Assembly (NCBI RefSeq): GCF_005144865.1
Contig: NZ_SWFM01000004.1
Span: 1 to 64,000, forward strand
Length of the DNA stretch: 64,000 nt
Origin: Guptibacillus hwajinpoensis
GTDB taxonomy: Bacteria; Bacillota; Bacilli; Bacillales; Guptibacillaceae
Reading direction: 5' to 3'
The notes beneath the pieces are model-generated. The model worked only from the letters and a program-made list of their open reading frames with translations, ran no database searches and was not told the origin of the DNA. Below, piece after piece: positions 52,206 through 62,304 of this stretch. How positions within the stretch are numbered: position 1 is the first letter of the stretch; each line of letters starts with the position of its first letter. Both the position numbers and the translations under genes were made by a program.

Positions 52206-52241
52206 ATCCCTCTCCAAAACTGGAGAGGGATTTAGTATTTT
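52206..52241 (+). terminator. Terminator after the old yellow enzyme gene
   Basis: CCCTCTCC/GGAGAGGG stem with an AAAACT loop and ATTTAGTATTTT tail. Confidence 0.8.
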
Positions 52242-52261
52242 TTGCGCCATAAATTAATGAC

Positions 52262-52297
52262 AAAAGAAAAAAGCTTACCATCTCTGGCAAGCTTTTA
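52262..52297 (-). terminator. Terminator of the YczE-family gene
   Basis: AAAAGCTTACCA/TGGCAAGCTTTT stem followed by a minus-strand T run. Confidence 0.82.
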
Positions 52298-52302
52298 CTT
52301 CA

Positions 52303-52944
52303 TTAATAGGAAGACTCTTTGGGTGAAGTTGGATGTTGATACGTTAGCATAGCTGAAAGCATCGTTTTGCATTGTGGAATTGAAAAACGAAGAATGTTAC
52401 CAAGCATAAAGGCAATAACAATACTTCCGACCCCAACAGGTCCACCAAGTGCCCATCCTAGCAACAAGACGACAACTTCAATTCCATTCCTAACCCAATC
52501 AATGCGCCACCCTGTTTTCTCGACAATGAGAAGCATAATCCCATCTCGTGGACCGGCTCCTAGCCCCGATGTGACATATAATCCAATGCCATATCCGAGG
52601 ACGATAACACCTACAACATAAACAATCCCCTGTACAACTAGTGATTCTGGAGAAGGTAGAACATATAGAAATAAATCAATAAACATTCCGAGAAGCAGCA
52701 TATTCAAAAATGCGCCTAACTTCGGATACGTTTTTGTATAAAGTGAAGTGAAGCCCAGTAGGATAAAACCGGTAATAATAGACCAGGTTCCTATTGTTAA
52801 TCCAAACTGTTTATATAAACCATAATGAAATACATCCCAGGGGCCTATTCCAAAAGCTTTTCCCTTAATCGTCATGGCAATTCCAAGACCGAGAACGGCG
52901 AGACCTATGAAAAAGAAGCTCCACCGAATAATTGTATTACGCAT
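52303..52944 (-). CDS. YczE/YyaS/YitT-family membrane protein
   Basis: 213 residues with about six TM segments. KAFGIGPWDVFHYGL (about 24-38), GLGAGPRDGIML and WALGGPVGVGS are characteristic of the YczE group. Function unknown; YczE in B. subtilis influences peptide antibiotic production. ATG 52944 follows GAGGAGC; the frame upstream to 52965 lacks a start signal. Confidence 0.86.
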   Translation of the reverse strand: MRNTIIRWSFFFIGLAVLGLGIAMTIKGKAFGIGPWDVFHYGLYKQFGLTIGTWSIITGFILLGFTSLYTKTYPKLGAFLNMLLLGMFIDLFLYVLPSPESLVVQGIVYVVGVIVLGYGIGLYVTSGLGAGPRDGIMLLIVEKTGWRIDWVRNGIEVVVLLLGWALGGPVGVGSIVIAFMLGNILRFSIPQCKTMLSAMLTYQHPTSPKESSY

Positions 52945-53069
52945 AAAATGGCTCCTCTCGTGCACAACAAATTCAAACCTTTGAAACTATATCACACGAT
53001 AGAAAACATAAAAACCACCCGGAAAACTAGGTGATTCTAGTAGATTACGAACACATTTACTAGAAATCG

Positions 53070-53101
53070 CAAAAAAACTGCCTGATCAATGATCAGGCAG
53101 T
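53070..53101 (-). terminator. Terminator of the YocH-like gene
   Basis: CTGCCTGATCA/TGATCAGGCAG stem followed by TTTTTTT on the minus strand. Confidence 0.85.
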
Positions 53102-53119
53102 CGGTTACTTACTATTTTA

Positions 53120-54040
53120 CTAGTTAAGAACTGTTACAGTTAATGTCTTACGACCAAAGTCTAGTGCATCTTGGCGATCAGCCATGAATAGGTCAATACG
53201 ATTTCCCTGGATAGCACCGCCAGTATCACCAGCGATTGCTGTACCATAACCTTCTACATGTACTTTAGATCCAAGTGGGATAACATCAGGGTCAACAGCG
53301 ATTACTTTTTGATTTGGATTTGCTCTTAAATCAATACCAGTTGCTGTTACACCTGAACAACCAGTACAAAACGCTGTATAAGCTGTTGCTTCTACGCTGA
53401 TTTCTTTACCACTCTGCTCAGAAGATTTGCTTTCTGAGTTTGATTGCTTAGCAGAAGTGGAATTAGAGTTTGTAGCAGTCGTCTTCACTTCTTCTTTATT
53501 AGAAGCTTTAGCTGGTGCAGCTCCGCCATTCAATACTGACCATGTGTTTTTACCAGCAATACCATCTACTGCTAGGCCATTGTCAGCTTGGAACGCACGT
53601 ACAGCTTGTGTAGTAATAGGACCATAAATTCCGTCTACTGAGTAGTTATAATATCCACCAAGCTTTTCCTGTAGTGCTGATACTGAATGACCGCGGTCAC
53701 CCTGTACTAGCGTACGTTGAGCTTGTCCATTATTTACGTTTTGAATTGCTGAAAATGTATTTGGACCTGCGATGCCGTCAACTGAAAGACCGTGATCTTT
53801 CTGGAATTGCTTTACAGCACCTTCAGTAATTGATCCGTAGTATCCTGTAGATTCATCATAGTTGAAATACCCTTTGGCTGACAGTACATCCTGTAACTCG
53901 ACAACGTCGCCGTGTTTTTCACCATAAGAAAGTGTTTGATCTCCTAGTGCCGCCTCTGAAACTACCGGACTAGCAAACATCATTCCAGCTAGTGCTGTGG
54001 ATGTAACCACGTTTCTTACAATGTTTTTACGAGCTACCAT
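53120..54040 (-). CDS. Secreted peptidoglycan-binding protein with 3D domain (YocH-like)
   Basis: 306 residues with a signal peptide (ASPVVSEAA cleavage region near 25-31). Two PG_binding_1 repeats follow (about 40-100 and 108-170), then a Ser/Thr/Asn-rich linker and a C-terminal 3D domain (about 215-306) with EATAYTAFCTGCSGVTATG, GDTGGAIQGNRIDLFM and the three Asp that name the domain. Such enzymes act as lytic transglycosylases. B. subtilis YocH uses LysM repeats instead of PG_binding_1, so this is a functional rather than exact match. Confidence 0.88.
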   Translation of the reverse strand: MVARKNIVRNVVTSTALAGMMFASPVVSEAALGDQTLSYGEKHGDVVELQDVLSAKGYFNYDESTGYYGSITEGAVKQFQKDHGLSVDGIAGPNTFSAIQNVNNGQAQRTLVQGDRGHSVSALQEKLGGYYNYSVDGIYGPITTQAVRAFQADNGLAVDGIAGKNTWSVLNGGAAPAKASNKEEVKTTATNSNSTSAKQSNSESKSSEQSGKEISVEATAYTAFCTGCSGVTATGIDLRANPNQKVIAVDPDVIPLGSKVHVEGYGTAIAGDTGGAIQGNRIDLFMADRQDALDFGRKTLTVTVLN

Positions 54041-54159
54041 GTATACATTCCTCCTGAGAGTTTTTAATATTGGTGTTGTTTTGTTTCTTTCTCAATCACC
54101 CATGTTCCACATGATAACAGGCAAATATAACACAGCGATTTTAGTCCAATAACAAGTCG

Positions 54160-54176
54160 GTTACATAAATATGACA
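54160..54176 (-). promoter_or_regulatory. WalR-like binding site upstream of the YocH-like gene
   Basis: Minus strand TGTCAT, five bases, TGTAAC: matches TGTWAH-N5-TGTWAH at 11 of 12 positions, 120 bases before the start. yocH is a known member of the WalRK regulon. The rest of the 54041-54461 gap is AT-rich with no gene or c-di-AMP riboswitch visible. Confidence 0.55.
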
Positions 54177-54386
54177 GATTAATACGGATTTTATAACCTT
54201 TGCATAATATAGTACTATATTACTATTTACATGAGGGTTATATTACAATTGTGTCAGATTTTTGGTGGGAAGCCTATTTTTTGGTTCTGCAAAAAGAACA
54301 AAAACAAATAATAACTTTATAGATTGCATTATGAATAGACTATTTTACCTAGGTTAATTGGAATACAATGCTAATGAATGATTTAC

Positions 54387-54430
54387 CCAAAACAAAAACA
54401 GCACACGTTAACTTGTCCGTGTACTGTTTT
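54387..54430 (-). terminator. Terminator of the TerD-domain gene
   Basis: AAAACAGNNCACG pairs with CGTGNNCTGTTTT, then TTTGTTTTG on the minus strand. Confidence 0.82.
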
Positions 54431-54461
54431 CGACTTTAATCCTTTTTCGAGCTGTAAATGA

Positions 54462-55622
54462 TTACTTAAACTCAATTGGCCCTACATTCATTTCAAATGA
54501 TCCATCGTTATACAAAAGTGGCGATCTCTCCGTACCACTCTTAGAATACTTCTCCACATGACTGACACTCATATCATGTAAATCAGTAAAGTCGATTTTA
54601 GCAATTGCAACCCAATAGGCAAATTTGTTGTTTTCAAACAGTGGTGACGTTACTCTTTGTCCCATTTGATTATCAACGACTGCTTTTGCTTTCATCGATT
54701 TAAAGCTGCCTATTCCATTCGAAACCGCACTATACGCTGAAAACAAAACGTACGTGAGCTCGGACGGTTTATGTACAATAATCGTTTCTTTCCCTGCTCC
54801 TTTGGCATCTCCATCTAACGTTATATATGGTTCTTTATGGGCATGACCTGGAGTCCGATAGTACACTTTTCCTTCTGTTCCATCTTTAAGTACATAGAAA
54901 CAGTAGAGATCTAAATCTTTTTTACTTTTCCATTCAAGCGTAGCGACCACTTTCTCCGACTTCCTAATAGAGATCGCTTCTTTTTTCTTCAGAGTGACCG
55001 TTAATGGTACAACCGCTTCCTGTGTTGCCGCCACTGGTGGGCTATGAATGAATTCAAGGTGCTCTTTCTTGTCCTCATTGCTCTCAACTTCAATTCCGAA
55101 ATTCTCACAAAGCGCCGCTAGCCCTCCAAAGAAACCACTACCAACCGCACTGAACTTCCAATCTCCCTTATGTAAATACAGTTCGCCGACAACAATTGCG
55201 GTTTCCTTCGTTAACTCTTCACCAAATGTAAATGTGACCAGGTTCTCTCCTGTTACTTTATCTGCAATGCGGAGCGATAAAGAGGACACTTGACCAAAAT
55301 TCTGGCCCCTTTCTTCCCCTTCATGGATTGTTAACGTAAAGGCTACTTTTTGAATAGCAGGCGATATCTTCTTTAATGAAAGGTATGTTTCATTTCGATT
55401 GTCACCTTGTTTAATTTGCTTCACACTTTGATCAGCACTGATCGGCTGCCCATAAAATAAGAAACTTTCATCACCACTGCATTTATTTTCTTCATTTAAT
55501 AGAAACGCAGCCGCGTCTACTTCAATTGTTTGATCATCGTTTTGCCATTCTAGCGTTACAACGAGTTCCGATACGCTTCTCCCTTTAGTAATCGGTACCT
55601 TCTGGCCTCTACTTAAGATCAT
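54462..55622 (-). CDS. Two-domain TerD-family protein
   Basis: 386 residues. The first half (about 1-185) is a TerD domain: MILSRGQKVPITKG, VDAAAFLLNEENKCSGDE, FYGQPIS and GELYLHKGDWKFSAVGSGF, with Asp/Glu residues that bind Ca in TerD. The second half (about 205-386) repeats the plan in reduced form (VVATLEWKSKKDLDLYCFY) and resembles the C-terminal TerD-like domain of longer stress proteins. YceC/D/E proteins of B. subtilis are single TerD units under SigB/SigW/SigM. No ter operon surrounds it. Confidence 0.82.
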   Translation of the reverse strand: MILSRGQKVPITKGRSVSELVVTLEWQNDDQTIEVDAAAFLLNEENKCSGDESFLFYGQPISADQSVKQIKQGDNRNETYLSLKKISPAIQKVAFTLTIHEGEERGQNFGQVSSLSLRIADKVTGENLVTFTFGEELTKETAIVVGELYLHKGDWKFSAVGSGFFGGLAALCENFGIEVESNEDKKEHLEFIHSPPVAATQEAVVPLTVTLKKKEAISIRKSEKVVATLEWKSKKDLDLYCFYVLKDGTEGKVYYRTPGHAHKEPYITLDGDAKGAGKETIIVHKPSELTYVLFSAYSAVSNGIGSFKSMKAKAVVDNQMGQRVTSPLFENNKFAYWVAIAKIDFTDLHDMSVSHVEKYSKSGTERSPLLYNDGSFEMNVGPIEFK

Positions 55623-55975
55623 TGTTTTCTCCCCCTGTCTAACATAGTTCGTTAGTATTATACCTTATTTTGGTAATAATGGTGTGGTGAAGGTGAAAAT
55701 TACATGTAGATTCGCCACATTTATATTGATTTTATTAGAAAATAAGTGAACTCTATAAATTGGAATATCTTATACCATCAATCCATATTTTACATTTTCC
55801 TGTTAATAAAAAGGAATTCAAAAGGTATTATGGCATGGTCAATTAGTTTCATTTTATGACATTCTATATACAATACCTATCAAGTTATTACAAAATATGC
55901 TAACTATATATAGGAAAGACTAATGAATTTTTTATATTTATATGCACATTATTTAATTATGAGGAGTGGTTACAA
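55623..55975. other. AT-rich region upstream of esxA
   Basis: 353 bases between divergent TerD and esxA genes, with promoter-like A/T blocks (TATATATAGG near 55905) but no hexamers good enough to call. In B. subtilis this operon needs DegU; no site was identified by eye. Confidence 0.5.
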
Positions 55976-56269
55976 ATGGCAGGTCAAATTCGCGTAACAC
56001 CAGAAGAACTAGTAGCAATGTCCAATCGTTATTCAACAGAGTCCGGTAGAGTTGGCGAGCAAATCGGAAACTTAGACGGGATGATTAATGAATTACGCGA
56101 CATGTGGGAAGGTCAATCAAGTGTTGCATTTAGCGAGCAGTACGAAGCTCTGAAACCTTCATTCCAGCAAATGCAACATTTGCTAGAAGAGATTTCTACA
56201 CAACTTAGAAACACTGCTAACTCTCTTGAAGATGCAGATGCACAAATTGCAAACCAAATTCGCGGATAA
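55976..56269 (+). CDS. esxA: T7SS WXG100 secreted protein EsxA (YukE)
   Basis: 97-residue helical hairpin with the WXG turn at MWEGQS (Trp 44, Gly 46). It is the small dimeric substrate and component of the Firmicutes T7 secretion system and heads the operon, as yukE does. GAGGAG precedes the ATG. A hairpin between it and the next gene probably raises its output relative to the rest. Confidence 0.95.
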   Translation: MAGQIRVTPEELVAMSNRYSTESGRVGEQIGNLDGMINELRDMWEGQSSVAFSEQYEALKPSFQQMQHLLEEISTQLRNTANSLEDADAQIANQIRG

Positions 56270-56286
56270 GAGATAAAGAATTGATC

Positions 56287-56315
56287 AGGAGCGCTTAACT
56301 TAGCGCTCCTTCCTT
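56287..56315 (+). terminator. Partial terminator or processing hairpin after esxA
   Basis: AGGAGCGC/GCGCTCCT stem, eight-base loop, then a short T/C tail. It is too weak for full termination and fits the common high esxA, lower downstream expression. Confidence 0.6.
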
Positions 56316-56320
56316 ATGAG

Positions 56321-56572
56321 GTGAACGAAATGTACATAGAAGTAACTGTCGATCTCGGCCACTATAAGAAAGGTCAGTTCATTGACCTAAGACTTTCAAA
56401 CTATCACTCCGTTAAGAAACTCATTGAAATTGTTTGCCAAACTGAGCAAATTGAAACTCCTCCTAATCAAAACCAATGGGTTCGGCTCGTGAATAAACAC
56501 AAAATCGTAGCTGCTAATGAGCGTTTAATCGACGCTGGTATCATGTCCGGAGATCGAATTGAAATACTCTGA
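56321..56572 (+). CDS. esaB: T7SS ubiquitin-like protein EsaB (YukD)
   Basis: 83 residues, a ubiquitin/YukD fold (MYIEVTVDLGHYKKGQFIDL at the start, SGDRIEIL at the end, the latter ending in the typical beta strand). Cytoplasmic regulator/adaptor of the T7 system. GAGGTGAACGAA precedes the start. Confidence 0.92.
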   Translation: MNEMYIEVTVDLGHYKKGQFIDLRLSNYHSVKKLIEIVCQTEQIETPPNQNQWVRLVNKHKIVAANERLIDAGIMSGDRIEIL

Positions 56573-56586
56573 AGGAGATCACAACC

Positions 56587-57837
56587 ATGTCGAATCAAGT
56601 GAAACCCTATCTTGAAACACAAATAGATGCGAACATTGTAAAAGAAAAAAATACGATTACCTTTCTGTTCCAGAAAGAGAAAATCAAATTCAATGATCTG
56701 TCAGAAGTTCATTTTCTAAGTCAAATCAATACAGGAATCTCTAGAACTATTGATCTGAATGAAGATGAGGTAAGCATACAACACGAGCTTTTACCCTCGG
56801 TAACACCTCTTTCAACCAAACTGAAAGAAATGAATGAAAGCGATCGCCTCGCAAGTGCTTATCAACTTGTGCAGAAAGTGAAAGATCACCGTTACTCACG
56901 TCTTAACTTAGTTGTTTGTCCTGATAACCTTGTAATGGATCAGGGATTGACGCCACATTTCTTGCATTTTGGGGTGAAGGAAAGCCTTCCTCCATACGAA
57001 GATAATCCTGAACGCATTCTCCAAGAAACACGGGCTGCCGTTGCGGCTATGATGAATCCGGAGCAATCATTCGAACATTATCTCTATTATTCTGACACAC
57101 TCACACTATCATCAGAGCTAAAGCAGGTTCTAAAAGCAAAAACACTGAATGAGCTTCAGCCCATTATTCATTCGAGAATAGAAGCGTTACATAAGAAAGA
57201 TTCAGAATTTGTAAAAGTAAATAAAAAGAAATGGAAAACGAGTCGTTATGTGCTACTTGGCGTCTCCATTTGCTTACTACCAACATTACTATACTCTCTG
57301 TATTCATTGTTCCTTCTCCAACCAAAACAAGAAAACATCGTACAGGCGCAGGAGAACTTTTTGACAAATGAGTATAGTGAAGTTGTGAACTCCCTTGAAC
57401 CTTATGACATTGACGACATTCCAAAAGTGACACAATATCAGCTTGCCCTCTCCTACATCATTAATGAATCACTTACAGATGAGCAAAAAGAAAGTGTTCG
57501 GAATACGATCTCACTTCAATCTGATCCAAGGTATTATGAATATTGGATTCATATTGGACGGGGTGAAGCGGAACAAGCACTTGAAGTCGCACGTTATTTA
57601 GAAGATCGCGACTTATTAATGTATGGCATTCTGAAGCGTAAGGAACAAGTCAAAGCAGATTCAGATCTTGAAAGTGAAAAGAAACAACAGATGATTAATG
57701 ACCTAGAGCAAGAGTTTGAAGAATATGAAAGAGAACTTAACGAAAAGCAAGAAAAACAGCCGCAAGAAGAGACAACGCAGGATAATCAAAAAGAAGATGA
57801 GAAAAAGCAAAATGATCAGAAGAAAGATGACAAATAG
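56587..57837 (+). CDS. essB: T7SS membrane component EssB (YukC)
   Basis: 416 residues. An N-terminal pseudokinase-like domain (about 1-210) precedes one TM helix (YVLLGVSICLLPTLLYSLYS) and an extracellular helical domain (about 245-370). The last 50 residues are a Lys/Glu/Gln-rich tail. EssB bridges EsxA and the EssC ATPase. GAAGGAGATC precedes the start and 14 bases separate it from esaB. Confidence 0.93.
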   Translation: MSNQVKPYLETQIDANIVKEKNTITFLFQKEKIKFNDLSEVHFLSQINTGISRTIDLNEDEVSIQHELLPSVTPLSTKLKEMNESDRLASAYQLVQKVKDHRYSRLNLVVCPDNLVMDQGLTPHFLHFGVKESLPPYEDNPERILQETRAAVAAMMNPEQSFEHYLYYSDTLTLSSELKQVLKAKTLNELQPIIHSRIEALHKKDSEFVKVNKKKWKTSRYVLLGVSICLLPTLLYSLYSLFLLQPKQENIVQAQENFLTNEYSEVVNSLEPYDIDDIPKVTQYQLALSYIINESLTDEQKESVRNTISLQSDPRYYEYWIHIGRGEAEQALEVARYLEDRDLLMYGILKRKEQVKADSDLESEKKQQMINDLEQEFEEYERELNEKQEKQPQEETTQDNQKEDEKKQNDQKKDDK

Positions 57838-57852
57838 ATTGGAGGTGGAAAA

Positions 57853-60800
57853 ATGGAGCAATTATGGGCCTTCTTTCGAGATACCTATCAACGAGTTGAC
57901 CTTGACCAAAGTTCAAGTCAAATTACAATCGGAACAAGTATGAATGATTCCATAACGAGCCCCTCAGACCAGATGGAACGTGTAACGATTGCATTTAAAA
58001 AAGACAGCTATTATATAAGCGACCAAGATGAAAAAGTCGTTGCATTGTCTCTAAATGAACGTATTTCCTTTCAACTAGGTTCTGAGGATGTAGCTGTCAT
58101 GTTAACATCTCAATCTCAGAAGAAATCCTATTATATTGGAGCTCATGAGGAGATTACCGTTGGTAGATCTTCAACTGAAAACCATGTTGAACTCGAAACT
58201 CTTACAGAGAACGAAGGATTAGCGCTAATGCGCGAGAGTAAGCACTGGACGCTCAAACCTTCAGGTCATACACCTGTATATGTAAATGGATCTCTACTAA
58301 CTAGAAGCACCAAATTGATGATTGGCGATATCATTTTCCTTCGGATGTTGACGTTCACTCTCATTGCAGACGATATGATTGAAATAACCTGTCCCGTAGA
58401 ATTTCAAACATCTTTACCAGAAGCAATCATTCCGACATCTGAAATGAAGAAGAAATACCCAAACTATCGTAGAACGCCAAGAATGATGTATGAATTACCA
58501 GAGGATAAGATTGATTTATCATTTCCAACGCAAGAGTCAGAAAGAAACAATCGAAGTCTATGGATTATTATCCTCCCTCCTTTAATGATGTTAATTGTCA
58601 TGGGGTTAGTAGCACTTCTTATTCCTAGAGGGATTTTCATTCTAATTTCTGTGGTGATGTTTACAACAACACTCGTCACATCTACTGTGCAATATTTCAA
58701 AGATAAAAGTCATCAAAAGAAATCAAAAGCAAGGAAGAAGAGGATCTACAAAAGATACCTTGAGGATAAACGCCATGAACTGCACGAATTAGCTCAAAAA
58801 CAGCGCAAAGTGCTAACGTTCCACTTCCCTTCTTTTGAACGAATGAAATATTTAACGGAACAAGTTTCAGACCGTTTATGGGAGCGAAGTTTTGATAGTC
58901 CTGACTTCCTTCAATTTCGTTTAGGAACGGGAACGGTACCAGCAAGCTATAATATATCGGTCAATTCAGCAGATATGTCAACCCGAGAAATGGATGAACT
59001 TTTAGAAGAATCTCAGAATCTTAAACAAGTCTACAATGAACTGCATTCCCTTCCTATTACCGCAAATCTATTCCAAGGTGCGATAGGCTTAATCGGAAAA
59101 GAAACAGTAGTGAAAAATGAACTTCATCAAATCATCGGGCAATTAGCCTTCTTTCATAGCTATCACGACGTTAGGTTTGTTTATATATTTCATGAAGATG
59201 AATACGCCAATTGGGAATGGATGAAATGGTTACCGCACTTCCAAATGCCCAACTCATTCTCTAGAGGATTTATTTATAATGAACAAACGCGAGATCAGCT
59301 TCTCTCTTCGATCTATGAAATGATCAGAGAACGTGATCTAGAAGAAGATAAAGAAAAGATACGGTTTGCTCCGCATTACGTCTTTATCATTTCAAATCAC
59401 AACTTGATATCGGACCACGTGATTCTAGAGTACTTAGAAAATGAACATACCCATCTTGGCCTCTCAACAATCTTCGTTGCAGAAGCCAAAGAGAGTCTAT
59501 CAGATAATATTCATACTCTAATCCGCTATATTAACAAAAACGAAGGCGATATTCTCATCCAAGAGAAGAAAGCCTCCCAAATCTCATTTGAACTTGATGA
59601 GCACAAACAAAGTGATAATGAACAGTTCTCTCGAATGCTACGCACATTAAATCACCAGCGAGGCATTACGAATTCCATTCCTGATAAAGTATCCTTTCTG
59701 CAGATGTTAGATATGGAGGATATTAATGAATTGCCGATCTCACATAACTGGGTAACGAATCAATCATCGAAATCACTTGCAGCACCAGTAGGACTTAAAG
59801 GACGGCAGGATGTTGTTGAACTAAACCTCCATGAGAAAGCTCACGGTCCTCACGGATTGCTTGCAGGTACAACCGGGTCAGGTAAAAGTGAATTTCTACA
59901 AACCTATATCCTTTCACTAGCTGTCCACTACCACCCACATGAAGTGGCTTTTCTGTTGATTGATTATAAAGGTGGAGGAATGGCACAACCGTTTAAACAA
60001 ATTCCTCACCTTTTAGGAACGATCACGAATATTGAAGGTAGCGAGAACTTTAGTACGCGCGCACTCGCTTCCATTAAAAGTGAATTAAAGAAAAGACAAA
60101 CGATTTTTGATCAGTACGAAGTGAGTCATATTAATGACTACACATTGCTATACAAAAGTGGCGTAGCTGCCGAACCAATGCCTCACCTCTTTTTAATATC
60201 AGATGAATTTGCTGAATTAAAAACAGAGGAGCCAGAATTTATTAAAGAACTAGTCAGTGCTGCTCGAATTGGTCGAAGTCTTGGTGTCCATCTTATTCTT
60301 GCTACACAAAAACCTGGTGGTGTCATTGACAATCAGATTTGGAGTAACGCTCGTTTCCGCGTCGCTCTTAAAGTTCAAAACGTTGAAGATAGTCGTGAGA
60401 TTCTAAAGAATGGCGATGCCGCCTCGCTAACAGTCACAGGTCGCGCTTACTTACAGGTTGGGAATAACGAGGTGTATGATTTATTCCAATCTGCTTATAG
60501 TCGAGCGACATATATGGAAGACACCTCAGACATGGAGGATGAAGTGGCCCTTGTTACTGACCTCGGTCTTGTTCCACTGTCAGAGCTTTCTTCATCTAAG
60601 GAAAGCAAGAAAAAGAAACAAAGCGAAATTGAAGTGATTGTCGATAAAATCGTCGATGTGCAGCAAGAGCTTGGTCTGAATCGCTTACCAAGTCCATGGC
60701 TACCACCATTAGAAAAACGGTTGTATCGTCATCAATACGTATCAGATCATAAGAAAATCACTTTTGCCCTACTGGATGAACCAGAAAAGCAAGCACAGTC

Positions 60801-62304
60801 TCCTTATGAATACGAACTAATAAAGGATGGAAACGTTGGTGTATTTGGATCGTCAGGTTTCGGAAAGACGCAAACAATCCTGACGCTACTAATGGGAATC
60901 GCATCAACAAACACACCTGAAGAAGCTCAATTTTATGTACTCGATTTCGGTAACGGTGGCTTATTATCAATAAAGAATTTACCTCATACGGCAGATTATT
61001 TCTTAATTGATGAGGAGCGGAAACTGAATAAATTACTGAAATACATTCAAGAAGAATTTACGAAGCGGAAGCGACTCTTCCAGCGCGAGGAAGTTAGTTC
61101 AATTACTATGTACAACCGAATGAATAACAAGCCTCTTCCTCTTCTATATATTACGATCGATAACTATGATCTCGTGAAAGAGGAACTAATGGATCTCGAT
61201 CCAATCTTCACTCAATTTGCACGAGACGGTCAGTCACTTGGAATCTATGTAATTCTAAGTGCTACGCGTATGAATTCAGTTCGTCAGGCTCTCATGAATA
61301 ATCTTAAAACAAAGATCGTCCATTATTTACTCGATAGCTCTGAAGCATACACTGTTCTTGGAAAACTACCGTTTGCTCCAGAAGCGATTCCAGGTAGGGC
61401 CATCATGAAGAAGGAACAAACATACTTTGGTCAAATTGTTCTGCCAGCTGAAGGCGAGGATGACTATGAGCAGCTTGCATCACTGAAAGAAGAGGTTCAA
61501 ACGCTTCAAGAGAAATACCGTGATGCTACTAAACCGGAGCCAATTCCAATGCTACCGACAGATCTTACATTAGAAACATTCCATTCGTATATGCAAACAT
61601 CACGATCAGTTAATGACTACCCGATTGGATTGCATGAAGAAACGGTTAAGCCCGTCTACTTATCCTTTGCGCAGACTTCCCATTGCCTTGTACTTGGACA
61701 GGCGCAAAAAGGTAAAACAAATATCATGCGACTTCTTACTCAACAAGCATTACAGCAAGAAGTCGATCATATTGCGGTATTTGATTCAATCGATCGAGGA
61801 CTTTTCCATTTAAAAGATGAGGAAAATACGACTTATTTAGAAACAAAAGAACAAATCGAACAGTGGCTTGAACAAGTTACAGCTGAATTTAAGTCAAGAG
61901 AGGTCACCTATCATAAGAGTATTAATAGTGGTCAAACCCCACCTGAATTCTCGAAAATCTTCCTCTTCATTGATGGTTATGGACGATTTTCACAAACACT
62001 CGGGACTCTTAACCAGGATCGGATGACGGCTCTAATTAAAAACTATAGCCACCTTGGTCTAAGTATTGTTGCCTCGGGAAATAGCAACGAATTGACGAAA
62101 GGTTACGATCCGCTAACGGTCGAATTGAAACAAGTTCGTCAAATCATTCTTCTTATGAAGAAATCAGATCAAACACTAATCAGTCTGCCATTTGACCGGA
62201 AAGAACCTGATATTAAAGCTGGATTTGCTTACTATGTTCAAAGCGATAGCGCACAAAAAATCCAGGTTCCACTTGTTCAGATAGAAAGGAAGGTACATGC
62301 GTGA
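57853..62304 (+). CDS. essC: T7SS FtsK/SpoIIIE ATPase EssC (YukBA)
   Basis: Motor of T7 secretion, 1483 residues. Two N-terminal FHA-like domains (about 1-190), two TM helices (about 236-275), then three FtsK/SpoIIIE ATPase modules with P-loops AGTTGSGKS (about 674), GSSGFGKT (about 1000) and GQAQKGKT (about 1281). Only the first has complete acidic catalytic residues (LFLISDEFAEL); the others look degenerate, as in other EssC proteins. It ends by overlapping the next start (GTGA). Confidence 0.95.
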   Translation: MEQLWAFFRDTYQRVDLDQSSSQITIGTSMNDSITSPSDQMERVTIAFKKDSYYISDQDEKVVALSLNERISFQLGSEDVAVMLTSQSQKKSYYIGAHEEITVGRSSTENHVELETLTENEGLALMRESKHWTLKPSGHTPVYVNGSLLTRSTKLMIGDIIFLRMLTFTLIADDMIEITCPVEFQTSLPEAIIPTSEMKKKYPNYRRTPRMMYELPEDKIDLSFPTQESERNNRSLWIIILPPLMMLIVMGLVALLIPRGIFILISVVMFTTTLVTSTVQYFKDKSHQKKSKARKKRIYKRYLEDKRHELHELAQKQRKVLTFHFPSFERMKYLTEQVSDRLWERSFDSPDFLQFRLGTGTVPASYNISVNSADMSTREMDELLEESQNLKQVYNELHSLPITANLFQGAIGLIGKETVVKNELHQIIGQLAFFHSYHDVRFVYIFHEDEYANWEWMKWLPHFQMPNSFSRGFIYNEQTRDQLLSSIYEMIRERDLEEDKEKIRFAPHYVFIISNHNLISDHVILEYLENEHTHLGLSTIFVAEAKESLSDNIHTLIRYINKNEGDILIQEKKASQISFELDEHKQSDNEQFSRMLRTLNHQRGITNSIPDKVSFLQMLDMEDINELPISHNWVTNQSSKSLAAPVGLKGRQDVVELNLHEKAHGPHGLLAGTTGSGKSEFLQTYILSLAVHYHPHEVAFLLIDYKGGGMAQPFKQIPHLLGTITNIEGSENFSTRALASIKSELKKRQTIFDQYEVSHINDYTLLYKSGVAAEPMPHLFLISDEFAELKTEEPEFIKELVSAARIGRSLGVHLILATQKPGGVIDNQIWSNARFRVALKVQNVEDSREILKNGDAASLTVTGRAYLQVGNNEVYDLFQSAYSRATYMEDTSDMEDEVALVTDLGLVPLSELSSSKESKKKKQSEIEVIVDKIVDVQQELGLNRLPSPWLPPLEKRLYRHQYVSDHKKITFALLDEPEKQAQSPYEYELIKDGNVGVFGSSGFGKTQTILTLLMGIASTNTPEEAQFYVLDFGNGGLLSIKNLPHTADYFLIDEERKLNKLLKYIQEEFTKRKRLFQREEVSSITMYNRMNNKPLPLLYITIDNYDLVKEELMDLDPIFTQFARDGQSLGIYVILSATRMNSVRQALMNNLKTKIVHYLLDSSEAYTVLGKLPFAPEAIPGRAIMKKEQTYFGQIVLPAEGEDDYEQLASLKEEVQTLQEKYRDATKPEPIPMLPTDLTLETFHSYMQTSRSVNDYPIGLHEETVKPVYLSFAQTSHCLVLGQAQKGKTNIMRLLTQQALQQEVDHIAVFDSIDRGLFHLKDEENTTYLETKEQIEQWLEQVTAEFKSREVTYHKSINSGQTPPEFSKIFLFIDGYGRFSQTLGTLNQDRMTALIKNYSHLGLSIVASGNSNELTKGYDPLTVELKQVRQIILLMKKSDQTLISLPFDRKEPDIKAGFAYYVQSDSAQKIQVPLVQIERKVHA

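Noticed and set aside
54041..54461. c-di-AMP (ydaO-type) riboswitch upstream of the wall-enzyme gene
   Set aside because: The region is AT-rich and lacks the conserved GC-containing core motifs and an attenuator hairpin before the gene.
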